The notes under the pieces: model-generated
The model's database searches: none
Told to the model about the DNA's origin: nothing
What the model saw: only the letters and a program-made list of their open reading frames with translations
NCBI GenBank assembly: GCA_029582165.1
Contig: CM055870.1
Coordinates: 43,073,513-43,137,512 of the forward strand
Reading direction: 5' to 3'
Origin: Portulaca oleracea
Taxonomy: Eukaryota > Streptophyta > Magnoliopsida > Caryophyllales > Portulacaceae
Length of the DNA: 64,000 bases
Translations under genes and position numbers: made by a program
In this document: piece by piece, positions 46,598-58,465 of the stretch
Numbering within the stretch: the first letter of the stretch is position 1
Layout: each line of letters begins with the position of its first letter

Positions 46598-49328
46598 AAT
46601 ATTACCTAACTTTTATAAAAATATCATAATATTAAAAAAAACTACTTCCATATAAAATAGAGTATATTTATAAGAGAATATTTATTAAAGTAATCTTCTT
46701 TTTAACAAAAATGGAAATTGTATAAAATGAAATATATAGCAGTAAAATGATAAATTAATATAGATAAGGTGTTGATTGACCTTTATTTAATAAAAAATGT
46801 GTTAATATCAAAAATATGTTAATATAAAAGGACCACTTATGCTATTTAAAAAAATATTTAGAGTTTGCACAGAGTAATAGGAGAGAAAATTAATTTCATA
46901 TGTTAGGGTGATAATATGTGGCTTTTAAAGTGATATTATCTTTGAAAAGACATTATATTAAATTCATTTACATTTTTTTGGAGGGAGATATAGCATTTGA
47001 CTCATGTTTGTAGCAACGTTTGCCATGCATTGGCTTTCAATCAACTTTGACTTTCATAAAATGTCTTTCAAATTTTTGTTTAAGATACAACATATAACCT
47101 AACTTCTGTTCTAAACAAATTATTGTTTTTTTTGTTCTCCTTTTCAATTACAAAAATATTAATATCAAGTTTAAATTTTATAAAATAATTATTAATTATT
47201 AATAGTAAATGTTGTAAGTTACAAAATAAGTTAATATATTTTAAGTTACAAATAGAGTTAATGTATTCAAATTAAATTTTGTAACCTATGGATATTATGT
47301 CTTCATGGATGTCCATTGATATCTCTAACGATTTGTGTATAAATCCCCTAAAAAAATGGTGTATAAATGGTTGGATCAATTGTTTGTGACAACCTACTCA
47401 TTTAGCATAAAAATATATTCTTTGTCCTTTCAATACAATTATCATATCGAATCTAAGGTTTTTTTTTTTCAAACTTGAGTATTAGTTTTGCTGTTGTTAG
47501 ATTAATAAGATTGATAATTATACATTTCATTTTACTATTTTGCAGTAATTGTCACAATGTATGAAGAAGGCAAATCTATTTTGAAGGTTGAAAAGTGTTT
47601 GGCTCATGAGCTTCTACTTTCAATTTGGGTGTCTTCACTTGCTTTAAAGAGTGAGTTTGTATTTTCATTTCGATCATTTTAAGATTTATCAACTTTGTTC
47701 CACTAACTATTATGTAGATTTGTTTTATATCATGAAGTTATGTATTACTTCGAACTAAAAAAAAAGTTATGTTTTAATTGCCACTACATATGTAAATATG
47801 TTAAAATTTTGTTTGTGTTTTCACTTAAACTACATGCATTGTTGTTTAGATGCTTAGATTATTGCGTTTTTACATTTAGTTAATGTAATGAAACTGCATG
47901 TTAACATTGATTGAAAAGAATTGATACATATGAAATATTATGAACTGAATTTTAGGTGTCATATATTAATAATTGATTGACACGTTAGAATTTGTCACAT
48001 TTTCAGTTTTACAAAATCATATGCATATATATTGTCATAGTAATATAATATAGCTATTAATTTATGTATGTATTTAAATGTCAATTAAAGATTGAACATA
48101 ATGGTCAATTTTATTGAGAAGCAAAATGATAAGTAACATTGTAACGTTTGGTTCTAATGGATTTTAATTTATTTGTCTTAACAAATTCAAAATAACATTG
48201 TAATATATTTATATTTTTATTTTAGTTACAATTTATATATGTAAGATAGTCAAACTTACTTTATTAACGATCACAATTAATATGTTTGAGTTGATGATTA
48301 AAATGCTTGGTACAATTTTCTAACAATAGAATCACAATAATTGACATCCTTTCATATATTAACTCAATTTTATATTTCTTCGCTTTCGTCTATGTGGGAT
48401 ATGTTGGTAAAGTAATATCTAATATAGCTCCTACATTTCATCTATTAAATAGCCTATCATTTTTTTAGTTAAATTTTAAAGTTATAACCAATTATTGTTA
48501 TATATATTCCCTAGATTTCATCTATTAAATAGCATATCATTTTTTTTTATTAAATTTTAAAATTATAACCCATGAATTATTTTCTATTTATACATTATCT
48601 ATTTAATTATTTAGTTTTGTGTAGACAATTGTTCATTAAGCAGTTTAAGTTGTTATTTTTGTTACTCAATAATTTTCCTAAAATTTCTATCTTTTTTCCT
48701 ATCTACCAATGATTACTTGGTCTACTTAAAGTAATTTCTAAACTTTTTTCAAACAAAATTTTTCTAAACTATTAATTTAATTGTTGGCTAATAAGACTAT
48801 CAAAGAGTTTTTAAATAAAAAAAATCAAAGAGTTCAATGTCATAAGTTTTTTTTTTTTTTTTGAGGTACAATGTCATAAGTTGTCATTAACGTACTGTAT
48901 ATTCTACTTCAATTCATATATATGGATTATGAACAATTTATATGAATAATCATACCATCAATCTATGAATTGTTAATGTTTACTTCATTTATTTTTTAAA
49001 AAAAAAGAGAGGAACTATTGCTTTAGAATTTTTAAATAACGTAATTCCTAACTTCTTAGCTAATGAGGCTAATAAAACTGCATTAATTTGTAATAACATA
49101 AGTATACATTCATTTTAGAGGGATTTATGTATTAAAATTAAAGAACAATTGTAAAATTAGTTATGAGTTTAAATGAAGTTGACAAAAATATTCAAATTTC
49201 CATTAAATAAAGAAAGAACATATTTTTAAAAACGTACAAGCTATAACAAATTTATCATACAAATAATTTTAACAAAAAAAAAGATGGATCTAATAGTGTC
49301 CCGTGCAACGTACGGGTCAGAAGACTAG
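46598..49328 (+). mobile_element. Helitron-like segment with canonical 3' terminus
   Basis: Ends with a hairpin CCCGTGCAACGTACGGG (stem 7 bp with one wobble, loop 3), an 8-nt spacer and CTAG (49325-49328) followed by T, as expected for a Helitron 3' end inserted between A and T. The body is AT-rich and lacks Rep/helicase ORFs, so it is non-autonomous. The 5' end was not found; it may lie left of the chromovirus, which would then be inserted in it. Confidence 0.6.
47546..47650 (+). other. Exon-like fragment inside the Helitron-like segment
   Basis: Open 105-bp stretch bordered by a good acceptor (CTATTTTGCAG) and donor (AAAGA/GTGAGTTTG), coding MYEEGKSILKVEKCLAHELL and more. It stands out from the AT-rich surroundings and looks like a captured gene exon. 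The parent gene is not recognised. Confidence 0.4.
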
Positions 49329-50859
49329 TATATATATATAACTGGGTACAAAGGACGAGGATCGAAATTTGCATAATTTTAAGAGGGTATTCTAGGTATT
49401 TTAGATTTACTCAAAAAAATATTTTTTTCCCTTAAGAAAGCCCTATCCAAATAATATAGTAACGTGTGAGCTATAATGGTCTATTAAATTGTGATTACTA
49501 TTAAATAATACCCGCTTGCTTTTCGTCGCCCCCCTTTTTACTATTGTCGCCCACCTTTCGCATAATATTTCCAACCCACGCCCTTGAACCTCATAACTTC
49601 ACTCTCCACTATCTCTCTAGTTTATCTCTCTAAAAAACGCTCTCAACCATCAACCACCACAAACCACCTCATACCGGGATTTAATCGACGAATTTGAGGT
49701 ATGTTTCGAATTTGTAATTTGAATTTATGGTTTTATATTTTGTAAATTTAAATTTCGGCCGAAAAAACGAAAAAAAATAAAAAAAGCCATCGATAATTGC
49801 CGCGTAACGACGCAAGTCGCCGCCGTGCGGCGCGCTTAGATCCGCACGCGCGGCCATGCCGGGATCTGGGTGCCGCAACGACGACTTGCCATGCGCGCAA
49901 ATGGCCCGCATTTTTTTTTTTTTTTTCGTTTTTTTGTTTTAATATTAATAAAATTAATATTAATTGTTATTATTTTTATATTTATTAATATTGTTATTGT
50001 TATGTTTATTAATATTTTTATTGTTATTGTTATTTTTATTAATATTATTATTGATAATAATTGTTATTAATATTATTATTGTTAATAATTGTTATTAGAT
50101 TATTGTTAAATAATAAATAAAAATTAAATATTATTTTTATTAAAGTTAATATTGTTATTATTAAATATGATAATTATTAATATTGTTATTATGAATATTA
50201 TAGTTAATTATGTGTTAATTTGATAATTATTAGTGATTAATTGTATTAATATTATTAATATTGTGTTATGAAAATTAATATTGTTAATATTAATATTAAT
50301 GTTAAGCATGTATTAATATGACAATTAGTAGTGATTAATATCAGTGATATTGATTCGTTGTTAATATTTGATGCGTTAATATTATTTAGTGATTAAGCAT
50401 GTGTTAATGTTAGTGATTAATTGTCTTAGAAAAAAATCGTAATTGTGATGTAGGGCTAAGTTTACGGGTTAGTGTATATTCCGAATAGTTTATATGTAGT
50501 TGTGTTAGAAGGATGTTGAGTTTGGATGATTTTGGTTGTTATTTGTAAGTAAGTTGGCGTATATAGTTGGTATGGGTAATTTATTCATAATCCAACTTAA
50601 TTGTCAATTTATGTACTCATAACTCCAAATGATGACATAATAGTTATGTCACATCCATTTAATAACTTAGGTACTCAACAACCAGTTGATACGTAAGTGG
50701 ATAGGTTATTTTGTGATGGTAGGTTAGGATAATAATTATGTTAATGTATAGTTATAGTATGTTAGTTGTATACGTCAAAGAAAGAGGTTGAGTTTTGGGT
50801 CATATTAGTGTCCAAGGAGAGTGTGTGTTGTAACCTGATAATGTATGGTTGAGAAGGTT

Positions 50860-51093
50860 AATCAATGCCCCGCATCAACTCTTGTTTATTTGTTTGGTTC
50901 CCAAAAAGTAGCCCCACATCGTGATGAAATTGGCGAGTGCGCAGTGCTCTGGGAGTTAGAAGCGTCTCAGATTCGGTACAATGCAATGTTTCTATTGTGC
51001 TTGATACGATGAGATGGTCGATTTGCACGGGCGTTGGTGCCATCAGATGCATATTGAAGTCCCCCAGGCGGAAGATGATGATGAGGAGGAGTA
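50860..51093 (+). other. Possible remnant of a second, convergent gene of the Mutator element
   Basis: On the + strand a frame from about 51011 to 51093 ends in an acidic tail (QAEDDDEEE then TAG) and is preceded by stops. With the CT-rich leader after the left terminus (49560-49680), it hints at a second transcription unit, convergent to the transposase as in MuDR. The product is not recognised and the frame is broken. Confidence 0.25.
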
Positions 51094-51333
51094 GATTGTG
51101 TTGTTTAATTTCATTGTTTTTATTGTACCCTAAACTAAGTGTTAATTTGTGTTGAACTAATTAACTGATTCTGCGTTTAGTTTTTTAATTTGTGTTTTTA
51201 TTGTGTTTTTATTGTACCCTAAACTAAGCGACAATTTATATTATGTTTGCCGATAACGTTTCAATTAAATGCATCATTTTCAATATAAATATAATTAGCA
51301 ATTCATATATATACAACGGTACAACTACAACAA

Positions 51334-54300
51334 TCATTGGCGTTGAGCGGCCCTAATAGCCTGCCATCTATCAATACGAGCCTGGAAAGGCTCATCCCAA
51401 CCTTGAACAGTTATGTCTCTAGCTGTTCGCCATCCAATATGAATCGGCGGTAGAGGGCAGTCATCCCGTAAATGGATAAGCATGAAGTGGTTATTGTATC
51501 GCACAATTCCCTGAACTTTCGCAGGTGCCGTAAGTCTAGGCCCTCCTCTTATGGGTAATATTGATATGCATAGTTCAGCTGTCTGCGATCGTGGACCAGG
51601 AGGTGTTGACAAGAAGATCCACATCATATTCATCGCTGTCGCAGCTGGAAATAAGTCATTTGGAGCCGACATCCAATGTTCGTACGGGGCTGGCCCAGCC
51701 AAGTGGCCGTGAATCCTTGCGTGTGTCTCAAGGAACATCTCCTTGCTGTTAGAAAACGCAGTAACATATGCATTTTCACTCGCCCGCAACTCAGTGCTCA
51801 TTGAGAACCTAGCGATTGACCACTTTTCCTGATCCCCGTAACCTGCCTCGGCCACGCATCTGAACCCACAGTTGCCATCAGCTACCACATCCGTCCATCC
51901 AATGACGTATGGCAGAATGAAATGTGGCAAAGCGTCCTTGAACGGGAACGGATCTTGACGCATCCGGTTGATACCTGCGAATCATATTAACTTAAGTTAT
52001 AAGCAACAATATATAGTCATTATTAAAACCAAACAAGTGCTATAAATATACGCAAACCTGTTGACCCCATCCCAACTGATGAAGAATCGTTCCCTTTTTC
52101 CTCGATTTAATTCGTCGTTGTCTTGCTACCCCGTCCCAATGATCGTCCGTACTCAAACGCACTGGGATTGCGTCGCGTTGATTTTGAAGTCTTCGGTCTG
52201 CCGGGCCGTGGGGGGCTTGTCTGCGGATCAGGAATATACTCACTGTCGGGATTCAACTTTCCATTGAGGACACTGTTTACGTGTCGCATAACCGCCGGGT
52301 CACTCTCCGAACTGGTTAGCTAGTTCCTCAAATTGTTCTAAGTCCGCACTGTGGAATATCATTTGAGCATGCGTTTCACCATCGCCAATCACCGTGATTG
52401 TCTCCAAAACATATTTATCCGTGTCAGCGGAATTGGCTCTCCAGATGCGTAAACTTCCATCATAGAACACGCGCACGGGAGGAGGTGGGTTCTCGACACC
52501 AGGTGATCGCATAAGTAGCATTCATTTTCATACCTCGTCGCCAGCATCTTATTGAGCTCATACGACATAAGGTCCAATGCGTGATGAGATACTCTTCCGA
52601 GCAAATTCTTAAAGAAATGAGATCGACCTAGTTGCCTGTGCGTGCTCCTTGATAGTTCAAGCTCCCTCTTAATCTCCGTATGTTGATTCTCCAAGTGAAA
52701 GTGAATCTTCGCAAACACACGATCGAAGGTGCCTCGAATCGCCGATATAATACTTTAGTGATGAATGCTGGCTCTCAACTCTTGAAGTGGCTGTGTTCCC
52801 CATATGAGGCACATTATCGGTCCAAGCACAAACAAATTTTTCTTTATGACTCAGCCACGTCCCCGTAAGATAATCAACTATCGGTTTGTTTTGCCCGATC
52901 CACGCGTTAACAACCTCTTTCCACTTGACCTTGAAATCTCCAACAGTCTTCGAATGTACAATGCCGTTCCAGAAATGATGCAAATGAAGCCCGAGTCCGA
53001 GCTTCTTGCCCCCAGTAAGGACGTTCACTTTGTTCTCCACATCATTCGCAATATGCCACACGCACAAAAGTTGATGCACATTTGGGTAAACCCTGGCAAC
53101 AGCCCCCAACAAAGCATCCTGCTTGTCCGTCACAAACACGGATGGAATTACATCGGTACCCAACAATTCATACACTCTCCACAATAGCCACTCATAAGAT
53201 TCCATCTTCTCGTCCCGCATGAACGAGTAAGCAATCTGGAAGTTGCGGTTTGTCGGTGTCATGCCTACGAGCTCACATAAAGGCCACTTTGCCTTGTTAG
53301 TCTTGTACGTTGTATCAATGAGAATGACATTTGGGCACGTACGTAGCAACTTCAACGAGTAAGGATGACATAAAAAAACCTAACGAAGCTCGCCATCGTC
53401 ATCATAATCGACAAAAGAGACGCACTACGAGTTTCGCCATGCGCAAGCATTGTCCCGCAGCCGTCCTACCATCCAATTCCTCAGTGCGCATCTTTGCCCG
53501 CTCGTTGTATACTTGCTTCACGTTTATCGTAGAGGCAGGGAACCTAATCTTCAACGACGTTTGTATCGTCGCCGGTGTGCACCCCGTGTTGGTCATATCC
53601 CGGACATGTTATTTCATTTCAGAGGTTAATGGATGTCCGTGACGATGCCCTTCCTCGTACACGATGAAGGCATGATTGTGCTTCCCCCGGTCACCGTCGC
53701 ACACTCTAACTCGCCATTCCGCTTGCGAGTCCACGCAACAATGGCGAATTTACATTGGCACGCCTTCGTTGACGTACTCCGACGAGCCGCATCATCTAGA
53801 TCGTTCAATTTGCCACGATACTTTCCGTACCTCCAACACTTCAAATAACACCTTAACGGACTATCGGCATCTTTTCTCTTGTACGAAGCCCGTACAAACC
53901 TAAAACCGATTGCCGCAGCTACTCCATTGGCCCATTCTTGCAATGCTTCAATACTCTCGAACACATTTTGCGTTACAAAATGTGAGGAGTAATCAACGCC
54001 GTCCCCGCCAAAGTCCTCCAAAAAAACCTTCAAACAATAAAAACAATTATTATTAATATACTAATAATAACTGGGATACTAATTCGTAATAATAATGTTA
54101 GTAGCTTCAACATTAATAAATAACATACAATTCTAATATTAATTATCATAATAATAATATTATAAAAAAATAAAAAATTGTAACATAATTAACATAATAA
54201 TAACAATTAACAACATTATTTACCATAATGATATTATTTTAAATAAATAAATAATACTTTTAACAACATTTACTAATATTGTTAATAATATCAACAACAC

Positions 54301-54868
54301 TTATAAACAACTTGTATTAATAATATTAATTAACATAATTTAAACATAATTAACATAATAATTATAATTAATAACATTAATTATATTAATAAAAATTTTA
54401 TTTAAATAACAATATTAACAATAATAATTAGCATAATATAATAATAATAACAATACTTCTAAACAACTTATTTATAATAATATGTTTTAACAAAATTTAC
54501 ATAACAATTATAATTAACGACATTTATTACCTTAATAATATTAACATAAATAAATAAATAATATTTTTTATGTAAACAATAATATTAACATTTTATAAAA
54601 ATTTTAAAAAAAAATTAAGACGAAAAATTTTTCCGGAAAAATTGAAATTGCGGCATGAGATCCGTGAGCGCGGCTCTGCCGTGCGGATCGTCTTGGCGGC
54701 AACGCATGTCGCGGCACGTTCGCGACGGCAGAGCCGCGGCTCGGCCGGGATCTAGGCGCAGCAGCCCCAATTTTTCCGGAAAAATTTTTCGTCTTAATTT
54801 TTTATTAGAATTAAAATTTACAAACTAACCTCTTGTTCTTCACTTGAATTACCACCTTCTATTGACAT
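51334..54868 (-). pseudogene. Decayed FAR1/MULE transposase with C-terminal OTU cysteine-protease domain
   Basis: Minus-strand gene. Exon 1 is 54868-54830 (MSIEGGNSSEEQE), followed by an 802-bp intron and then 54027 onward. The FAR1-type zinc-binding N-terminus is at 54027-53640, with its ligand-bearing end KHNHAF displaced by a frameshift near 53690. The transposase core is at 53380-52670 (LIDTTYKTNK, VTDKQDA, CVWHI). A SWIM-like zinc finger (CYLCDHL..THLLPCAC) is at about 52540-52460, and a basic PGRPKTSKSTRRNPSAFE tail at about 52200. A small intron 52057-51975 follows, then the OTU domain, with catalytic Cys in DGNCGF and a likely His in NNHFMLIHL. In-frame stops are at 53609-53611, 53380-53382 and 52107-52109, plus at least three frameshifts. 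In plants, OTU domains fused to MULE transposases are known. The OTU exon itself is intact for 209 codons. Confidence 0.85.
54617..54805. repeat. Palindrome around a GC-rich island in the transposase intron
   Basis: The flanks TTAAGACGAAAAATTTTTCC (near 54617) and its inverse (near 54800) enclose a GC-rich core with further inverted blocks (CGGCTCTGCCG / CGGCAGAGCCG at about 54680 and 54728). The counterpart at the other end of the element is at 49797-49912. Similar islands occur in the small element 6491-7466. Confidence 0.7.
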
Positions 54869-55053
54869 TTTAGGTTAAATTTCAAAAACAAATCAAAATT
54901 TTAGAGCGAGAATTTGAGAGGAGAGTGAGAGGAGAGTGAGAGGATGTGAGTTAGAGAGAAGGTGGTTGAAATATATTAAGGGCAAAAACGTCTTTTGGGG
55001 GGGCGACATTAGTAAAAAGGGGGGCGGCGTAAAGCAATACCCTAATAATATTC

Positions 55054-55257
55054 TAGGCCTGTTTGGTGAGCAAAACAGGAATGAAATTGAGTAGGAATGG
55101 GTTCTAGTTCCTGTTTTTTCTGTTTGGAGAGCAGTTTCTGGAATGGAAATGCAATCCCTAGGGATTTGCTATCCCTCCCAAATAGGGGGATTAGAAACCT
55201 CCCAAATGTGAGGGGAATAGGCTATCCCTTTTCTTTCACAACAACAACAACAACAAC

Positions 55258-55297
<40 letters not shown>

Positions 55298-56313
55298 GTA
55301 ATAATAATAATAATAATTATAATTATAATTATTAATAATTAATAATAATTATAATAATTATGATTATAATTATTAATAAATATTTTTATTAATTATTAAT
55401 TAATAATAAAAATAAAAATAAAAATTATAATTAATTTGTAATAATAATAATTAAATTTATTAATAATTAATAATAATTATTATAATTATTATTATAATAA
55501 ATAATAATAATCATAATAATAATAATTATAATAATAATAATTAATAATAATTATTATTATTATTAATTAATAATAATTATAATAATAATATAATAACAAT
55601 AATGATAATCATAATAATAATTAAAATTATAATTATAATTATTAATAATAATTATAATAATAATTATTATAAATGTAAATACTAATAATTATTACTAATA
55701 ATGAATTATTAAATGTTTTTAATTAATATTAATTTATAATAATTAGTAATTTAGTAATATGAAAATTAGTAATTAATAGTTAATAATTAATAATAAACAT
55801 ATATATATTAATAATTAATAAGTAATTATTATAATTAGTTAATAATAATTGAAATTACTAATAATTAATAAATAATTATAATTATTATTAATTAATAATT
55901 AATATAATAAAATTACTAATTGACACAAATGTCAACAATTAAAAATTAATTAATTATTATTATAGTTAATTATTTTCCATTGATAATAATTATTAATTAA
56001 TAAAAAATAATAATTTATAATTTATAGTAATAATATTATTAATTAATATATAATAATAACTAATTAATAATTGATAATTATTAAAATTTTATTATTGTCA
56101 TAATGATAATAATAATAATAATAATAAATAATAATAATAATAATTATTATTATTATTATTATTATTATTATAACAAATACTGTGACTATAGTTTTAATTC
56201 CATTCCACTGCTCACCAAACACTTTCATTTCAGGGTTCTAATTCCATACCCAACCCCCTAGGATTCTAATTCCATACCCAACCCATTCCACTTTTCTCTC
56301 CAAACAAGCCCTA
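55054..56313. mobile_element. hAT-like MITE filled with (TAA)n
   Basis: Ends TAGGCCTGTTTGGTGAGCAA and the inverse TAGGGCTTGTTTGGAGAGAA, with subterminal AGGAATGG / CCATTCC blocks. Between about 55240 and 56175 it consists almost only of A and T in TAA/ATT-derived runs. No target duplication is evident. The ORF 55097-55342 (poly-Ile) is an artefact. Confidence 0.55.
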
Positions 56314-57780
56314 AATTGCGTCAGTTACTTTTAACTGTTGGTAATTGACAAAAAAAAATTGATATATTAAAGGTGAAATGTATTAGTACGTTATATATTT
56401 ATTACGTCCGTTGTGCGGCTGAGATGAAACCATTCCCGAATTCTATCTTCTTTTACAGTACCTGTCAGCGACCATTTTCGAAAAAAAGTTGCTCCATCAC
56501 TGAAACTCGTGCTCGTCCGGTCTCATCGAAGAACAGGGCTACTGGTTGGCAACAATGATAAAAGCGGTGGTTGGGATTGTTGAGCTGAAAACCATAACTT
56601 CTCTTCATAAATCTCCAACTGTTCTCATTCATTGTAGATCTGAAACCAGAAAAATTGGGAAGAAGGGGAAAGTGACGAGTTGCAGAATCATTTTAACAGG
56701 GTAATGTATCGATCTTGAAGCATGTTTTATGATACAGATTCACATCTTCCATCGTGTGGGAAGTGAAGAAACTAAGGATTGTGTAATCATTTGTTCAGAT
56801 ATAAGTCGAAGCTGAATTCGGGTGCATTGAGGTTTGTCTTTGGCTCATTTTGTTTTTCGATTCATATGTCTGCCATGTTCACAATGTCCAGCTGTTGCAT
56901 TTGATCTGAAATAATTTGAATATAAAGTAGTTCGTTAAAAAAACATGAATCTTGATGATAGTCGGAATTGTAGTCGATCTGAAAGGTCCGACGATTTGAT
57001 CTAAATTTTTTTTTTCGATTCATATGACTGCCATGTTGTCTATAATGTCTGGCGATTTTGAAGCTTTCAACAATATTTTGTACATGCTTGTTTATGATGA
57101 TAGTCGGAATTCTAGTCGAAAATACTATATACTTGTATCCCTTCGATAGAACCAGTGTGTAATCGTACATGGAACTTGATTATCATAAACATTGCAACTG
57201 GTGAAAGTATTTGGACATGCGTTTAAGTTTTATGTCTGGGTTCGTGAGTATTTGTCTTGGTGAAGGGATCGGCTGGTTGTTGCTTTGGTTGTTGCTTTGG
57301 TTGTTGCTTTGATAATCGTACATGTTACTAAAGCAACTAGTGTTTCACGTTGCATTTACCATTTGATCTGAAGAAAGTTATGATGTTTGACATCAGTGCT
57401 ATGTAACTTCTACTCATAAACTGGTGTCAACTGTTGTTTATTCTTTTCACTGTGACAAATTTATGTCTGGGTTAGTAAGTATTTGTCTGAAACTTCATAG
57501 CAGGTGACACAATATACTATCCAAACATAGTCATATATCTTGATATTCATTTAAGCTAGCTTACAAATTGTAGACAATGTCAAATAATTTGAATATGTGA
57601 AGGCAGCCATTGTGTATAAAACTTACATGGGCAGTAGGTGACAAAATATTGTGTGCCTGGTCATTCTGATGCTCCCTTGATCTTTCATGTGATCACTGCC
57701 CAATTATGTTAATTGCATTTTGTTGAGTGTTGATGAGGGTTAAAGCCATGTATATTTGTGAGTGGTTGCAATATTCGAAA
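56314..57780. other. Leader/intron region of the Harbinger-like element or spacer
   Basis: No ORF is supported. The duplicated segments around 56880-56960 and 57010-57100 (CTGCCATGTT, GATGATAGTCGGAATT) suggest a local duplication. It may include the 5' leader of the Myb-like ORF downstream. Confidence 0.4.
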
Positions 57781-58465
57781 ACCATGTATTTGGCAGAGAT
57801 ATATAGCCCCATCGCGTAACTGAAAGGGGAAGAAGAAGGCAGGAACCAAGTCTAGAAATTGGATAGTTGAGGAGGATAGATTAATGTTGGACACAATAAA
57901 AAATGATCTATTTGAGGGGTGTAGACAGCCTTGTTGGGGGAAGATTCAACGGGTTTTGAACATGGTGAACGTTAACAAGGACGAGGACTCGATCGTCAAT
58001 AGGTATAATGATTTGAAGAAAAAATACAAGGCTTGGGATTGGCTCAAACACTATACAAGTGGAGGATGAGATCCAAACAAAAAGACTGTAGACCCAACAC
58101 CAGCTTGCTGGCAGAGTTTCATAATAGTAATGTTTACTGTTTAACTTTATTTAGTTTGATTTATTAATATCGATGATATATATTGATCATTGAATACATA
58201 TCGGTTTCAATTGTAGAGATACAAACGCAACTACTTAAAGTTTCTTAACGGCCCATCAGCTACCTTGGAACTGCTAAAGGTTGTGTATCGTGGGACGTTT
58301 GCCACGGGACAGAGTGCTCGTTCTTAAGCTAACGTCATGGACGACGATGAAGATGATGACGATATTGCTCCCAATGGTGATGAAGGGGCATGTGATAGTT
58401 AAGACCCAAGCTTTTAAGAATATAACCCAATGTGTTCTAGGGCCGGAGATATGAGTAGGTTCCCT

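Larger units (their letters stand above)
49511..55042 (-). mobile_element. Mutator-like element with FAR1-type transposase and OTU domain
   Basis: 5532 bp. The left end CCCGCTTGCTTTTCGTCGCC and right end (inverse) GGGTATTGCTTTACGCCGCC both run into CCCCTTTTTACTA. The flanks AAATAATA (49503-49510) and TAATAATA (55043-55050) match at 7 of 8 bases, compatible with an 8-9 bp target duplication. CT-rich leaders follow both ends. GC-rich islands lie near each end (49797-49912, 54650-54775), embedded in (TTA)n-like DNA. The single supported gene is on the minus strand. Confidence 0.85.

Noticed and set aside
52804..53187. 127-codon + strand ORF across the transposase
   Set aside because: It is the antisense shadow of the MULE core, which has clear motifs on the minus strand.
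55240..56175. Gene or RNA in the (TAA)n region
   Set aside because: Almost pure A/T simple sequence; any ORF is low-complexity Ile/Asn.
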